Positions 26,487 to 35,706 of a stretch of 64,000 nt of DNA are shown here, piece by piece. The stretch lies in NCBI GenBank assembly GCA_007827375.1, contig VISH01000002.1, forward strand, positions 62,001-126,000, written 5' to 3'. A model generated the notes under the pieces. That model saw only the letters and a list, made by a program, of their open reading frames with translations, was not told where the DNA came from and did no database searches. The stretch's first letter is position 1; each line of letters begins with the position of its first letter. Position numbers and translations under genes: made by a program. This DNA is from Alteromonadaceae bacterium 2753L.S.0a.02 (GTDB lineage Bacteria > Pseudomonadota > Gammaproteobacteria > Pseudomonadales > Cellvibrionaceae).

Positions 26487-27221
26487 ATGCACATGTTAAT
26501 AGTTGATGACGAACCCCTGGCCCGTCAGCGTCTAAAGCGCATGATCGAAAATATGGAGGGTTATGAGGTGGTGGGCGAAGCTGGCAACGGTACTGAAGCT
26601 GTTGCGGCCGTCGACAAGTTCGACCCCGATGTGGTTTTGTTGGACGTGCGTATGCCCGGTGAAGATGGCTTGGAGGCGGCGCGCAAAATATCTGAGATGC
26701 CAGAACCGCCAGCGGTGATTTTCTGTACTGCCTACGATGAATATGCGCTGGAAGCGTTTAACACCCTGGCTGTTGGCTATTTGTTGAAGCCAGTTCAGGA
26801 AAAACAGCTGCTGGAAACGCTGCAAAAAGCCACCAAGCTCAATAAAGTCCAAAAAAATGCAGTCGTGGCGGAGAGCGCACCCGAGGGGCAGCGACAAAAT
26901 ATCACCGCGAAAACCCGCAAAGGTATGGAGTTAATTCCCATCTCCAGTATTCAATGTTTTATCGCCGATCAAAAATACGTCACAGTGCGCCATTCTAGCG
27001 GTGAAACTCTCATAGATGACACCCTAAAAGAACTTGAACAGGAGTTCCCCGACCGTTTCGTCAGGGTGCATCGCAACGCCCTGGTGGCCATAGCAGAAAT
27101 AGAAGCGATGGAACGCAACAGTAGTGGTCAATTCGAGTTACGTCTCAAATCGGTGGATTATCGGCCCGTGGTAAGTCGTCGCCACGTCGCCAATGTCCGT
27201 GAGCTCTTATCACGTCTGTAA
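26487..27221 (+). CDS. algR: LytTR response regulator AlgR
   Basis: A DNA-binding response regulator (244 aa) with a receiver domain (1-120; phospho-acceptor D53 in VLLDVRMPGEDG) and a LytTR DNA-binding domain (about 140-240; KYVTVRHSSGETLID and FVRVHRNALVAI). It follows algZ by 30 bp with an AGAGGAAAGG ribosome site. In Pseudomonas AlgR activates algD, algC and the fimU-pilVWXYE pilin genes; targets here are inference. Confidence 0.92.
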   Translation: MHMLIVDDEPLARQRLKRMIENMEGYEVVGEAGNGTEAVAAVDKFDPDVVLLDVRMPGEDGLEAARKISEMPEPPAVIFCTAYDEYALEAFNTLAVGYLLKPVQEKQLLETLQKATKLNKVQKNAVVAESAPEGQRQNITAKTRKGMELIPISSIQCFIADQKYVTVRHSSGETLIDDTLKELEQEFPDRFVRVHRNALVAIAEIEAMERNSSGQFELRLKSVDYRPVVSRRHVANVRELLSRL

Positions 27222-27320
27222 AAATAACTGCGCTACCTACATTGGTGGTCAGCGGTGGGTGGCAGAGCGTTCGGTCTGGTATCATTAGGCCCACCCAAGA
27301 CCCAGTAGGAATTTCTTTCT

Positions 27321-28250
27321 GTGACAACAACGCTGCGCATCGCCACCCGAAAAAGTGCGCTTGCTCTTTGGCAGGCCGAATACGTAAAAGCTGAACTTAT
27401 TAAGTACCACCCGGAGCTGAATATTGAGCTGGTGCCGCTCACCAGTCGAGGCGATAAAATTCTTGATGTACCTCTCGCCAAGGTCGGTGGCAAAGGCCTG
27501 TTTGTGAAAGAACTCGAATCTGCGTTGCTTGATCATCAAGCCGATATTGCAGTGCACTCCATGAAAGATGTGCCCATGGAATTTCCTGAAGGTTTGCGGC
27601 TCGAAGTGATTTGTGAAAGGGAAGACCCTCGCGACGCACTGGTCTCCAACAAATACCCCCAGCTGGATGCGATTCCCGCCGGTGCGATTATTGGCACATC
27701 CAGCCTGCGTCGCCAGAGCCAACTGTTGGCGGCGCGCCCAGATTTAGAAGTGACATTTCTGCGCGGCAACGTAAACACCCGTCTCGCGAAATTGGATGCC
27801 GGTGAATACGACGCTATCATCTTGGCAGCAGCCGGTTTGAAACGACTCGAAATGCCGGAACGTATTGCCAGCTATTTGTCTCCTGAAACGCTTTTACCGG
27901 CTGGTGGCCAGGGCGCAGTGGGCATTGAATGCCGCAGTGATGATGCCGCAACTCAGACGCTGCTTGCGCCTTTGCACCATGCCACTACCGCGCAGGCGGT
28001 CATGGCGGAGCGCGCCATGAACCGTACCCTGGAGGGCGGCTGTCAGGTGCCGATTGGCTGTTACGCCATGCATGAAGATGGTGCTTTGTGGTTGCGTGGT
28101 CTGGTCGCCGATCCAGAGGGGCAGCGTGTCATTTACGATGAAATCCGTGGACCTGCGAACACCGCTGAAGATTTGGGCAACAGCTTGGCGCAACGCCTTT
28201 TAACTGCGGGTGCTGACGAAATATTAAAAAGCGTATATGGTCAAGAGTGA
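27321..28250 (+). CDS. hemC: Porphobilinogen deaminase
   Basis: Polymerises four porphobilinogens to hydroxymethylbilane in haem synthesis (309 aa). Motifs are LRIATRKSALALWQAEYV, the active-site aspartate region DIAVHSMKDVP, and the dipyrromethane-cofactor cysteine in NRTLEGGCQVPIG. The start is GTG at 27321, with AGGA ten bases upstream. It overlaps hemD by 14 bp. Confidence 0.96.
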   Translation: MTTTLRIATRKSALALWQAEYVKAELIKYHPELNIELVPLTSRGDKILDVPLAKVGGKGLFVKELESALLDHQADIAVHSMKDVPMEFPEGLRLEVICEREDPRDALVSNKYPQLDAIPAGAIIGTSSLRRQSQLLAARPDLEVTFLRGNVNTRLAKLDAGEYDAIILAAAGLKRLEMPERIASYLSPETLLPAGGQGAVGIECRSDDAATQTLLAPLHHATTAQAVMAERAMNRTLEGGCQVPIGCYAMHEDGALWLRGLVADPEGQRVIYDEIRGPANTAEDLGNSLAQRLLTAGADEILKSVYGQE

Positions 28251-29034
28251 GCAACCGTGGCGAGTGTTGGCGAGCCGTCCAGTACAGCAAAATAAAGCTT
28301 GGGTAGCACACTTGAAAGGTGTCGGATTTGCCACCCTGGAGGTGCCGCTACTCGAGATTGTTACCGCTACTACGCCCGAACAACTGCAAGCTATAAAACA
28401 GATAATTCTCGATTTTGATCAGTTCGACGGGGTGATTTTCGTCAGCCAGAATGCCGTTCAGCACACCTGGGCGTGGCTCGATCAATACTGGCCACAGTTA
28501 CCCACGGCAATGAACTATTTCGCTGTCGGGCAAAAAACTGCGTGTGAAATTACCAAGTTGTTGCTACCGCAGTCCACGGGTGGAGTCACAGCCGCAGTTG
28601 AAGCCATGAACAGTGAAGAGTTGCTCTCGCTCGACGCTTTGCAACAGGTAGAAAATAAGAAAATCCTAATTTGTCGCGGTATTGGTGGGCGTACCACCCT
28701 GGCGGAACAATTGCAGGCGCGCGGTGCCCGAGTGAGTTATTGCGAGCTTTATGAGCGGGCGTTACCAAAATCTGCGATAAGTGAACTAGCTGCAAACAAA
28801 TTTAGTGACGAACGTGATCTGCTTTCGGTGTTTTCCGGTGAAACCCTAGAAAATCTCGTGCAAGCTATGCGGCTGGCCGAGCTGTCCCTGCAGCACTTGC
28901 CGCTCCTGGTTCCCGGGGAGCGTGTCGCAGCCGCAGCACGGGTTGCTGGTTTTCAACAACTCATCATTGCGCGTAACGCCAGCGAGCCGGAAATGCTCGC
29001 AGCGCTCACCCAGTTTATTCAAACCTCAGGTTAA
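28237..29034 (+). CDS. hemD: Uroporphyrinogen-III synthase
   Basis: Closes and inverts ring D of hydroxymethylbilane to give uroporphyrinogen III (265 aa). The family diverges greatly in sequence; LASRPVQQNKAWVAHL at the start, DGVIFVSQNAVQH and LLSVFSGETLENLV fit. The position between hemC and hemX makes the assignment firm. The ATG lies inside the end of hemC (14-bp overlap), which implies translational coupling. Confidence 0.92.
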   Translation: MVKSEQPWRVLASRPVQQNKAWVAHLKGVGFATLEVPLLEIVTATTPEQLQAIKQIILDFDQFDGVIFVSQNAVQHTWAWLDQYWPQLPTAMNYFAVGQKTACEITKLLLPQSTGGVTAAVEAMNSEELLSLDALQQVENKKILICRGIGGRTTLAEQLQARGARVSYCELYERALPKSAISELAANKFSDERDLLSVFSGETLENLVQAMRLAELSLQHLPLLVPGERVAAAARVAGFQQLIIARNASEPEMLAALTQFIQTSG

Positions 29035-29043
29035 GATGGATTT

Positions 29044-30324
29044 ATGACTCAAGACGACAAAACACCAGCACAGAACGACTCTGAGCCTGAGCTGCAATCA
29101 GATGACTCTGTCAGCGACGTGCAAATGAATAAGGATACGCCGTCAACGGTTGCGGTGGATGAAGAAACCGCCGATGGCGATGTACAAGATTCACCGCAAC
29201 AGCGGGATACCGCTGGCGAAATAAATATCGCGACCACAGCCCGTAAAAAATTCCCGTGGGGATCACTGGCCTTATGGTTAGCGCTTGCATTGCTCGGCGC
29301 GGCAGTTGCCGCTATGGGGTGGTACGGCTACCAGTTCTATCGCGAAGATGCCTCGAAAAGTGGTCGCGTTAGTGAGCTGCAAGGCGAGTTGACCAGCCTT
29401 TCGGAGCAACAGCAGCAGCTCGCGGCATCGCGGCAACAACAGCAAGCGCAGTTACAGACCACACAGCAGCAATTGCACGATGCCAATGAGCGTATTCTTG
29501 CTGCAGAACAGCGCCTCGCCGCGCAAAATAAACGCCTTCTGGCCATGTCGACTATAACCCGGGAAGACTGGCTGCTGGCCGAGGCTGAATATCTGCTTAA
29601 ACTCGCCAACCAGCGTATTTTGATTGAGCGCAGTGCCGGCGGAGCTGAAGCGCTGTTAACGGAAGCCGACAAGATTTTGCGTGATCTTGATGACCCGGAT
29701 TTATTCGCACTGCGCAAAGCTGTGAATAACGATCTCGCATCCTTGCGGCTGGTTCAAAAGATCGATGCCGAGGGTATCTATTTACAGATCAATGGCCTCG
29801 TCGAGCAAATTACCACGCTGCCAATTAGGCCCGACCGCAAACAGGTATTGGGTATCAACGAAAAGCCTGTGTCGCAAAAACTCGATAGCGAACTCACAGC
29901 AGAAAACTGGTGGGAAGCAATAAAAAATAATATGCGAGCGTTTCTAGCGAGCTTACGTAGTTACATCAGTATTGACCGCCATGGCGAAAAACCCACCCCG
30001 ATTCTCGCCCCTGAGTCGGCTCAATACCTGCAACAAAACGTGCGCCTGATGATGGAGCGTGCGCAACTGGCGCTTTTGCGGGAACAGCAGGCAATTTATC
30101 AAAACAGCTTGCTGCAGGCTGAAAAATACCTCTCCGACTATTACCCGAAATCTGCACCCGTTGCAGCGTTTCGTGAGCAGTTACAGGCCTTGTCGCAAAA
30201 AAATATTGAAGTAAAACTGCCGGACATCACCGGATCCTTAGAATTACTGCATGCTTATATAGAAACGTTGCACAATCTCAAAGGGGCCGAGCCTGCCGTG
30301 CCAGCGGGAGGCGCTTCACAATGA
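29044..30324 (+). CDS. hemX: HemX-like inner-membrane protein
   Basis: A single-pass membrane protein (426 aa) with an acidic cytoplasmic N-terminus (1-65), a membrane segment (about 73-98), a glutamine-rich coiled coil (about 112-165) and a periplasmic C-terminal domain. HemX is part of the hemCDXY cluster but has no methyltransferase motifs, despite an old annotation. Its role is unproven. Its stop overlaps the hemY start (ATGA). Confidence 0.88.
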   Translation: MTQDDKTPAQNDSEPELQSDDSVSDVQMNKDTPSTVAVDEETADGDVQDSPQQRDTAGEINIATTARKKFPWGSLALWLALALLGAAVAAMGWYGYQFYREDASKSGRVSELQGELTSLSEQQQQLAASRQQQQAQLQTTQQQLHDANERILAAEQRLAAQNKRLLAMSTITREDWLLAEAEYLLKLANQRILIERSAGGAEALLTEADKILRDLDDPDLFALRKAVNNDLASLRLVQKIDAEGIYLQINGLVEQITTLPIRPDRKQVLGINEKPVSQKLDSELTAENWWEAIKNNMRAFLASLRSYISIDRHGEKPTPILAPESAQYLQQNVRLMMERAQLALLREQQAIYQNSLLQAEKYLSDYYPKSAPVAAFREQLQALSQKNIEVKLPDITGSLELLHAYIETLHNLKGAEPAVPAGGASQ

Positions 30325-31523
30325 ACCGCGCAAAATTTATCGGGGCGCTCAGCCTGGTTGTGCTGATCGCCAGCCCATTTATATTGGAGCTGATAAAGGC
30401 CGACAGTGGCTACGTATTGGTGAGTATTGGCGAAACCACCATTCAAACCAGCTTCTGGTTTGGGTTGTTTGCAATAGTGGTCGCGGTGTTCCTGTGGCGG
30501 CAGGTGATTAAATTGTTTCGGGCGATTTTGCGATCGCTGGGAGTCAGCTGGTCATTTCTTGTTGAAAGCCGCTCACGACAAACCACAACTCGCACTAACC
30601 GGGGTTTGATCAACTACATTGAGGGAAACTGGGAGGCTGCCAAAAAGGATTTGTTAAGTGTTGCCAAATACGCAGATCAGCCGCTGGTGCATTATCTCGC
30701 TGCCGCTCACAGTGCTCACCAAATGGGTGACTTGGAAGCTTGCCAGGAATTGCTGTCGCAGGCCGAAAAGGTAGCTCCTGAAAACGAGTTGGCGGTGTTA
30801 TTGAGTCAAGCCAAAATGCAGCTTTCAGCAAAGCAATATGAGCAGTGCCTAGCGACCCTGGAACGCGCCAGAACTGGTGCGCCGCGCCATCCAGTGTTGT
30901 TGGAATTATTGCGGGTGGTTTACATGCAGGTTAACGACTGGCAGGCCGTGTTGGATTTGATACCTCAGTTGCGCAAAACACGGAACTACAGCGATGATAA
31001 TTTACAGGCGCTTGAAGTTGAAGCCAGTGCCGCGCTGATGCAAACACACAGGTTTAATCTTGAGGAACTCACGGGGTTTTGGCATCACCTGGCAAAACAT
31101 TTAAAAGCGTCGGGCGCGTTGGTGGAACAATACAGTGAATTGTTAATCGCGCAGCAGCAGTACGATAAAGCCGAGCAGCAGTTGCGCCAGGCGCTCACCA
31201 AAAACTGGAATAAATCTCTAATTACCCTTTACGGCAAGGCTGCTGCCAATAACAGTAGCGAACAATTGCTCATTGCCGAACAATGGCTGCGACAGCGACC
31301 TGGCGATGCTGATCTCTTGCTGGCGCTGGCGCGAATCTCGATGCGCAACAAATTGTGGGGTAAAGCGCGAAGTTATTTCGAAAGTAGCCTGCAGTTGCAA
31401 GCGAACCCACAAGCTTATGCAGAGCTTGCCGCGTTGCTGGCACAGCTGGGGGATCATCAAAAAAGCACCGAGCTCTATCAGAAGGGGCTGGTACAACTCA
31501 CAAAAAAAGAATTGAGCGTATGA
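30321..31523 (+). CDS. hemY: HemY-like TPR membrane protein
   Basis: A 400-aa protein with two N-terminal membrane segments (about 8-26 and 42-62) followed by helical TPR-type repeats (about 95-395). This is the gammaproteobacterial HemY of hemCDXY, unrelated to protoporphyrinogen oxidase HemY of Bacillus. The function is unclear; a scaffold role for late haem synthesis has been suggested. It overlaps hemX by 4 bp and the following SDR gene by 4 bp. Confidence 0.88.
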   Translation: MNRAKFIGALSLVVLIASPFILELIKADSGYVLVSIGETTIQTSFWFGLFAIVVAVFLWRQVIKLFRAILRSLGVSWSFLVESRSRQTTTRTNRGLINYIEGNWEAAKKDLLSVAKYADQPLVHYLAAAHSAHQMGDLEACQELLSQAEKVAPENELAVLLSQAKMQLSAKQYEQCLATLERARTGAPRHPVLLELLRVVYMQVNDWQAVLDLIPQLRKTRNYSDDNLQALEVEASAALMQTHRFNLEELTGFWHHLAKHLKASGALVEQYSELLIAQQQYDKAEQQLRQALTKNWNKSLITLYGKAAANNSSEQLLIAEQWLRQRPGDADLLLALARISMRNKLWGKARSYFESSLQLQANPQAYAELAALLAQLGDHQKSTELYQKGLVQLTKKELSV

Positions 31524-32221
31524 AAAAAAATTTAAACGATAAATGGGCGTTGGTTACCGGCTCCAGCCGCGGTATTGGTCAGCAAATTGCGCTGGGCTTG
31601 GCGAGTCTGGGTTGTAATTTGATTGTGCACGGTCGCGCTGCTGGTAATCTTGAAAAAACTTTAGGGCTGCTTACTGCCAGCCAAGGTGAAGTGGCAGCAG
31701 TGTACGGTGAGCTTGATAGCGAGCAAGGCGTTGCACAGGTCATCGAACAAACTTTTGCGATCACACCACGGCTCGATATTCTTTACAACAACGCTGCCAT
31801 AGGTTGTGACTCCACTCCGGTATTTGAATTTAATATGAGTGTTTGGCAAAAAGTTTTTCAGGTGAATGTGTTGGCCATCGCAAAATTGTGTAATGCCTTT
31901 GGACCGGGAATGAAAGCTCGCAACTGGGGACGTATTGTGAACGTATCTTCCGGAATTGCCGATCAACCCAATCTTGCGCCGTACAGTGTTTCCAAAGCAG
32001 CTGTCGATAAATTTACCAAAGATCTCGCATTTGAATTTAAAGACACAAACGTGCGTGTTAATTGCATTGATCCAGGTTGGATTCAAACCGACCTTGGCGG
32101 TCCAGATGCCTGGGATGTGGTGGAGTCCACAATACCGGGTATGTTGGCACCGCTTATCGTGGACGATAATGGCCCGAATGGTGAATACTTCCGCGCGCAG
32201 GATTACAAATATTTTGATTAA
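31520..32221 (+). CDS. Short-chain dehydrogenase/reductase
   Basis: A classical Rossmann-fold SDR (233 aa). The cofactor motif TGSSRGIG is at about 13-20, NNAA at about 90-93, the catalytic serine at about 143-144, and Y155/K159 in YSVSK. It is probably an NAD(P)-dependent alcohol or ketone oxidoreductase; the substrate is unknown. Its ATG overlaps the hemY stop, so it is translated from the haem operon transcript, which is not part of the standard hemCDXY arrangement. Confidence 0.88.
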   Translation: MKKNLNDKWALVTGSSRGIGQQIALGLASLGCNLIVHGRAAGNLEKTLGLLTASQGEVAAVYGELDSEQGVAQVIEQTFAITPRLDILYNNAAIGCDSTPVFEFNMSVWQKVFQVNVLAIAKLCNAFGPGMKARNWGRIVNVSSGIADQPNLAPYSVSKAAVDKFTKDLAFEFKDTNVRVNCIDPGWIQTDLGGPDAWDVVESTIPGMLAPLIVDDNGPNGEYFRAQDYKYFD

Positions 32222-32311
32222 CTTTCTTTATTAAAAACTACCAGCGTTAAAACTGTTTTTACGTTTGGTTTTCTCCTGCAAGGTAAAGATTTCGTTCAGG
32301 AGGATGCAGCG

Positions 32312-33286
32312 ATGAAAGCAGTGAGCTGGAACGCCTATGGCGCGCCAGATGTGTTGGCGTTGCAAGATGTCGCGATACCCCGGCCAACAAAAAATCAGCT
32401 TCTTATTAAAGTGCACGCGAGCGCAGTAACCAGCGGTGACTGCCGTTTGCGTGCGTTTCAGATTCCACGTGGTTTTTGGCTGCCAGCGCGTCTTGCGTTT
32501 GGCATTTTTAAACCGCGTTGTAATGTCCCGGGAATGAACCTCGCCGGTGAAGTAATTTCCGTGGGCAGTGACGTTACAGAATTTAGCTCGGGTGATCGCG
32601 TGTTTGGCTCCACGGGTATGGCATTGGGGGCTCACGCCGAATATGCCTGTGTCGCCGAGCAGGGTGCGATCGTCAAGTTACCAGAGAGCATCGATTATAG
32701 CGATGCTGCCGCTATAATTTTCGGTGGCCTTACAGCCGTACATTTTTTAAGGGATTGCGTTACCGTTAAAGCGGGATCGCGAATTTTGATTAATGGTGCA
32801 TCCGGCGCTGTTGGTACTGCCGCTGTGGCGCTCGCAAATCATTTCGGAGGTGTCGTAACTGCTGTTTGCTCTGAAAAAAAACATGACTTGGCTCGCGCTT
32901 TGGGTGCGGAAGATTGCCTTGATTACCGCAAAGTCGATTTTACTCAGCAGACACAAAACTACGACCTTATTCTTGATGCCGTCGGCAATGTCACTCTGAA
33001 AAAAGCCGCGCCAAAGCTGAAACCTGGCGGTAAATTGATTTTAATAAACGGGGGCTGCAGAGCATTTTTGCACGCGTTGTTTAACAAAACATTACTGTGT
33101 GGCGTCGCTCCCGAAACCAAAGAAATGTTGTTGTACATTGCAGACTTACTCGAACGTGGAGTTTTTAAAGCAGTAATAGATAAAACTTTTTTACTGGACG
33201 AGGTTATTGCCGCACATCGTTATGTAGATACCGGTCGGAAGTGCGGCAATGTCATTTTATTACACCGGAAAAATCACGATGCTTAA
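32312..33286 (+). CDS. MDR-family NAD(P)-dependent alcohol dehydrogenase/quinone reductase
   Basis: 324 aa of the medium-chain dehydrogenase superfamily: an N-terminal GroES-like domain (GDCRLRAFQIPRG, GMNLAGEVISVGSDV) and a Rossmann domain with LINGASGAVGTAAV at about 160. The structural zinc cysteine cluster is absent, placing it with quinone oxidoreductase-like enzymes. A strong AGGAGG ribosome site lies eight bases upstream. The end overlaps the next gene by 8 bp. Confidence 0.85.
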   Translation: MKAVSWNAYGAPDVLALQDVAIPRPTKNQLLIKVHASAVTSGDCRLRAFQIPRGFWLPARLAFGIFKPRCNVPGMNLAGEVISVGSDVTEFSSGDRVFGSTGMALGAHAEYACVAEQGAIVKLPESIDYSDAAAIIFGGLTAVHFLRDCVTVKAGSRILINGASGAVGTAAVALANHFGGVVTAVCSEKKHDLARALGAEDCLDYRKVDFTQQTQNYDLILDAVGNVTLKKAAPKLKPGGKLILINGGCRAFLHALFNKTLLCGVAPETKEMLLYIADLLERGVFKAVIDKTFLLDEVIAAHRYVDTGRKCGNVILLHRKNHDA

Positions 33287-33857
33287 TGTCGCCATTTACA
33301 TTTACCCCGACGCAGAAGTGCTGGATTTTTCGGGACCTTTTGAAGTTTTTTCGACCGCCAATCGCGTTGCTCCAGAGCTTTGCTTCGAGGTGTTTTTAGT
33401 GGCGCAAACAGCAGAGCTTGTTACCGCGCGTGGCGGCTATCAACTCATGCCACATTTTGATTTCAGCAATCACCCCTCGATCGATTTGTTACTCGTGGTG
33501 GGTGGCGTGCACAACGAGCAATTGCAAAACCCTGTGGTGATGAGCTGGGTTTCGGAAACTGCGGCACGAGCCAAGCTTGTGGCTTCTGTTTGTACCGGCG
33601 CTTTTATTTTGGCGAAAGCCGGAGTGCTGGATAACCTTCAGGTTACCACCCACTGGGAAGATATCTCAGATTTACGAAGCAGCTTTGCAAATCTCGACGT
33701 CGTCGAAAACAAGCGCTGGGTTGATACTGGGAAATACCTGACGTCCGGCGGAATCTCCGCCGGTATTGATATGAGTTTACATTTGGTTGAGCGTTTGGTG
33801 TCACGGGAAATTGCTGAAAAGACCGCTCGCCAAATGGAATATCGTTGGTGCGATTAG
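33279..33857 (+). CDS. DJ-1/PfpI family protein
   Basis: 192 aa with the class I glutamine-amidotransferase-like fold. The nucleophile elbow is C105 in VASVCTGAFILAKAG, and E22 in SGPFEVF is the expected partner residue. The form resembles isonitrile hydratase or the N-terminal half of GATase1-AraC regulators, but there is no DNA-binding domain. Start is ATG at 33279; an upstream in-frame codon at 33249 lies well inside the previous gene. The 8-bp overlap suggests joint action with the MDR reductase. The 3' end overlaps the convergent anti-sigma gene by 4 bp. Confidence 0.85.
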   Translation: MLNVAIYIYPDAEVLDFSGPFEVFSTANRVAPELCFEVFLVAQTAELVTARGGYQLMPHFDFSNHPSIDLLLVVGGVHNEQLQNPVVMSWVSETAARAKLVASVCTGAFILAKAGVLDNLQVTTHWEDISDLRSSFANLDVVENKRWVDTGKYLTSGGISAGIDMSLHLVERLVSREIAEKTARQMEYRWCD

Positions 33858-34549
33858 CGCTGCAACAACAGCGTTCCAGAAATTGCAGATTGCTGACTTT
33901 GCTGAGGCGTGATGCGATAACTGTAAGAGTTTTTAACGAGGGCAGCCAAGTTTATCGTCACGGATACGATCGAGCGCCCATTGGGGAATTGCGGCTCACC
34001 CATATAAATCGCGCTGCCATCAGCATCGCTGAGTGCAATTTGCCAGGCGATTGGCCTACTCAGGCTCGGAGGTACTTCAAATGCCAGGGTCACCCAGGGT
34101 TTGCTGGCATCGAGTGTGATTGCGAGCGGTTTTTCAGTTTCACCCATGTTGCTTGCACCGCGCAATACTGTGCTGCCGATAATCACCAGCTCACTGTCGA
34201 GTGCTGCTGAGCTCGGCAGTTGCGCAACCCCGGCTGTTCGGTTTAGCAGGGCAAGTGGCGCAATTAACAATATCGCAGCCAGCGCCCCAACGGCGGTTTG
34301 TGGCACCCAAAAGTAGCGGCTGAGTTTATGCAGAAAGGGTTGTGCTGCGCGTGTTGGAGCCAACCCGCCATCACTGTTTGCAGCGGCCAAGCCTTGTTTC
34401 AGCTGTTGTGCCAATTCCACCTGATGCAACAATTCCGGGCTCTCAAGGTAGCGTGCTTCGAATTCAATTTCCTGTTGTTCGGTTAACTTGCCATTGATAT
34501 ATAAGTCCACCTCATCTTCAACGGGGAGTGTGTGGCTTGTGTTGGTCAT
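33854..34549 (-). CDS. Putative membrane anti-sigma factor
   Basis: 231 aa. A cytoplasmic N-terminal helical region (DEVDLYINGKLTEQQEIEFE) resembles the anti-sigma fold of ECF systems without clear zinc ligands. A single membrane segment lies at about 83-104. The periplasmic C-terminal domain (about 105-231) is beta-rich and unrecognised. The ATG has AGGAGA five bases upstream. It is placed directly downstream of an ECF sigma gene (88 bp), the standard sigma/anti-sigma order. Function is inferred from context and topology. Confidence 0.7.
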   Translation of the reverse strand: MTNTSHTLPVEDEVDLYINGKLTEQQEIEFEARYLESPELLHQVELAQQLKQGLAAANSDGGLAPTRAAQPFLHKLSRYFWVPQTAVGALAAILLIAPLALLNRTAGVAQLPSSAALDSELVIIGSTVLRGASNMGETEKPLAITLDASKPWVTLAFEVPPSLSRPIAWQIALSDADGSAIYMGEPQFPNGRSIVSVTINLAALVKNSYSYRITPQQSQQSAISGTLLLQR

Positions 34550-34637
34550 TGGTGTCTCCTGGCAACGGTTGTTGCCTATAACAACTGTGCAGCCATTGTA
34601 AAAACTATCTCAGTGAGCCCTACTTAATCATGAGTTT

Positions 34638-35231
34638 TTAGGTGATGTTGTCATGACTTTCTACTAATGCGCGAAAACGTTGTTTGGCTCTGTGTAGGAC
34701 CCTATTGAAGTGTAAATCGCTGAGTGACAAATCTTCGCAAATTTTCACCTTGTCCTCTTCGTCGAGGTAAAAGCGCTGCAAAATTTCGCGATCGCGGGGT
34801 TTGTTCAATTCATCGAGTAGCTTCTGGATGATGTTACGCAGCCGTTGTTGTTCGACGGCATCTTGTGGCCCAAAGGTGGTGGTGGGTTCTACGGTTTTGC
34901 TGCTGTCGGCGCCGGTATTTTCGTTGCGCCGAAAATACATAATCAATTGATTGCGACCAGTTTGAGTGATATATGCCGCCAGTTTTTGTGGGTCACGAAG
35001 TTTCCCCTGACGGAGATTTTCAAGCACCACCCGCCAAGTCTCCTGGCAGACTTCTTCCGCAATGCCGGGGTTGCTTTTACGCTGCAACACCAAACGCAGT
35101 CCGCGCTGATATTTCTCTACCAGTTGATGCTCGGCGAGAGAATCACCGTTGCGAATTCGTTGTACCAGATCCAGTGGTGTTGCCGCTTCCTGCAGGGCAT
35201 CTTCTGTGACGCCAGACATTACGTTCGTCAT
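34638..35231 (-). CDS. ECF-type RNA polymerase sigma factor
   Basis: 197 aa. Sigma region 2 lies at about 40-105 (YQRGLRLVLQ, EEVCQETWRVV, YITQTGRNQLI) and region 4 at about 125-190 (DREILQRFYLDEED, then a helix-turn-helix LSLSDLHFNRVLHRAKQRF). Regions 1 and 3 are absent, as in extracytoplasmic-function sigma factors. The start may be the ATG at 35231 or one at 35219. The next gene on this strand is a likely anti-sigma factor. The regulon is unknown; the divergent neighbour is a xylanase. Confidence 0.85.
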   Translation of the reverse strand: MTNVMSGVTEDALQEAATPLDLVQRIRNGDSLAEHQLVEKYQRGLRLVLQRKSNPGIAEEVCQETWRVVLENLRQGKLRDPQKLAAYITQTGRNQLIMYFRRNENTGADSSKTVEPTTTFGPQDAVEQQRLRNIIQKLLDELNKPRDREILQRFYLDEEDKVKICEDLSLSDLHFNRVLHRAKQRFRALVESHDNIT

Positions 35232-35706
35232 AAACAGTAACTGAACTCCGTTATCAGAATTCCAGGGGTGGCTCTCGGGTGTGTTGGTTAGGGGTACGCC
35301 TCACATTGCATCTTGCAACAGTGAGTCAACACGCCCCAAGTTTGCTGGAATTCTCAAGCTCGCGGCGCTTCACGTGCAAGATATGAGATGCACGAATAGG
35401 CGCGATTATCGCTACAGAAAATTTAAACGGGGAGATTGGAAATCCGATAGTGTTATTTTTAGCGTCATAGGGGCTCACTGTCAACGAAACTTATGGAATT
35501 ACGGTTTAAAACCGGTGTAAGTCGTGGCATCTGTGAATCTGCGACGCTATTTTAGAGCGTTGTTTGTCGTCTACTTTGTATTCTGGATGAGGGTCCTTTA
35601 CAGTAACTGCGGCGCATATGGCTTATGCGTGCACGATTTCCACGAAAAAATAACAACAGTGGCAATCGTTCTTCCTCTCAATCTGCTCAGGTAAAAGGAC
35701 GTTAGA
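35232..35706. other. Divergent intergenic region between sigma factor and xylanase
   Basis: 475 bp with no convincing gene; a 79-codon ORF in it (35281-35520) has no recognisable features. The promoters of the sigma factor and of the GH10 xylanase must lie here. I could not assign a specific promoter motif, and no long inverted repeat was seen. Confidence 0.5.

Noticed and set aside
35281..35520. 79-codon ORF between the sigma factor and xylanase genes
   Set aside because: No ribosome site, no family resemblance and unusual composition for a protein; best seen as regulatory DNA.
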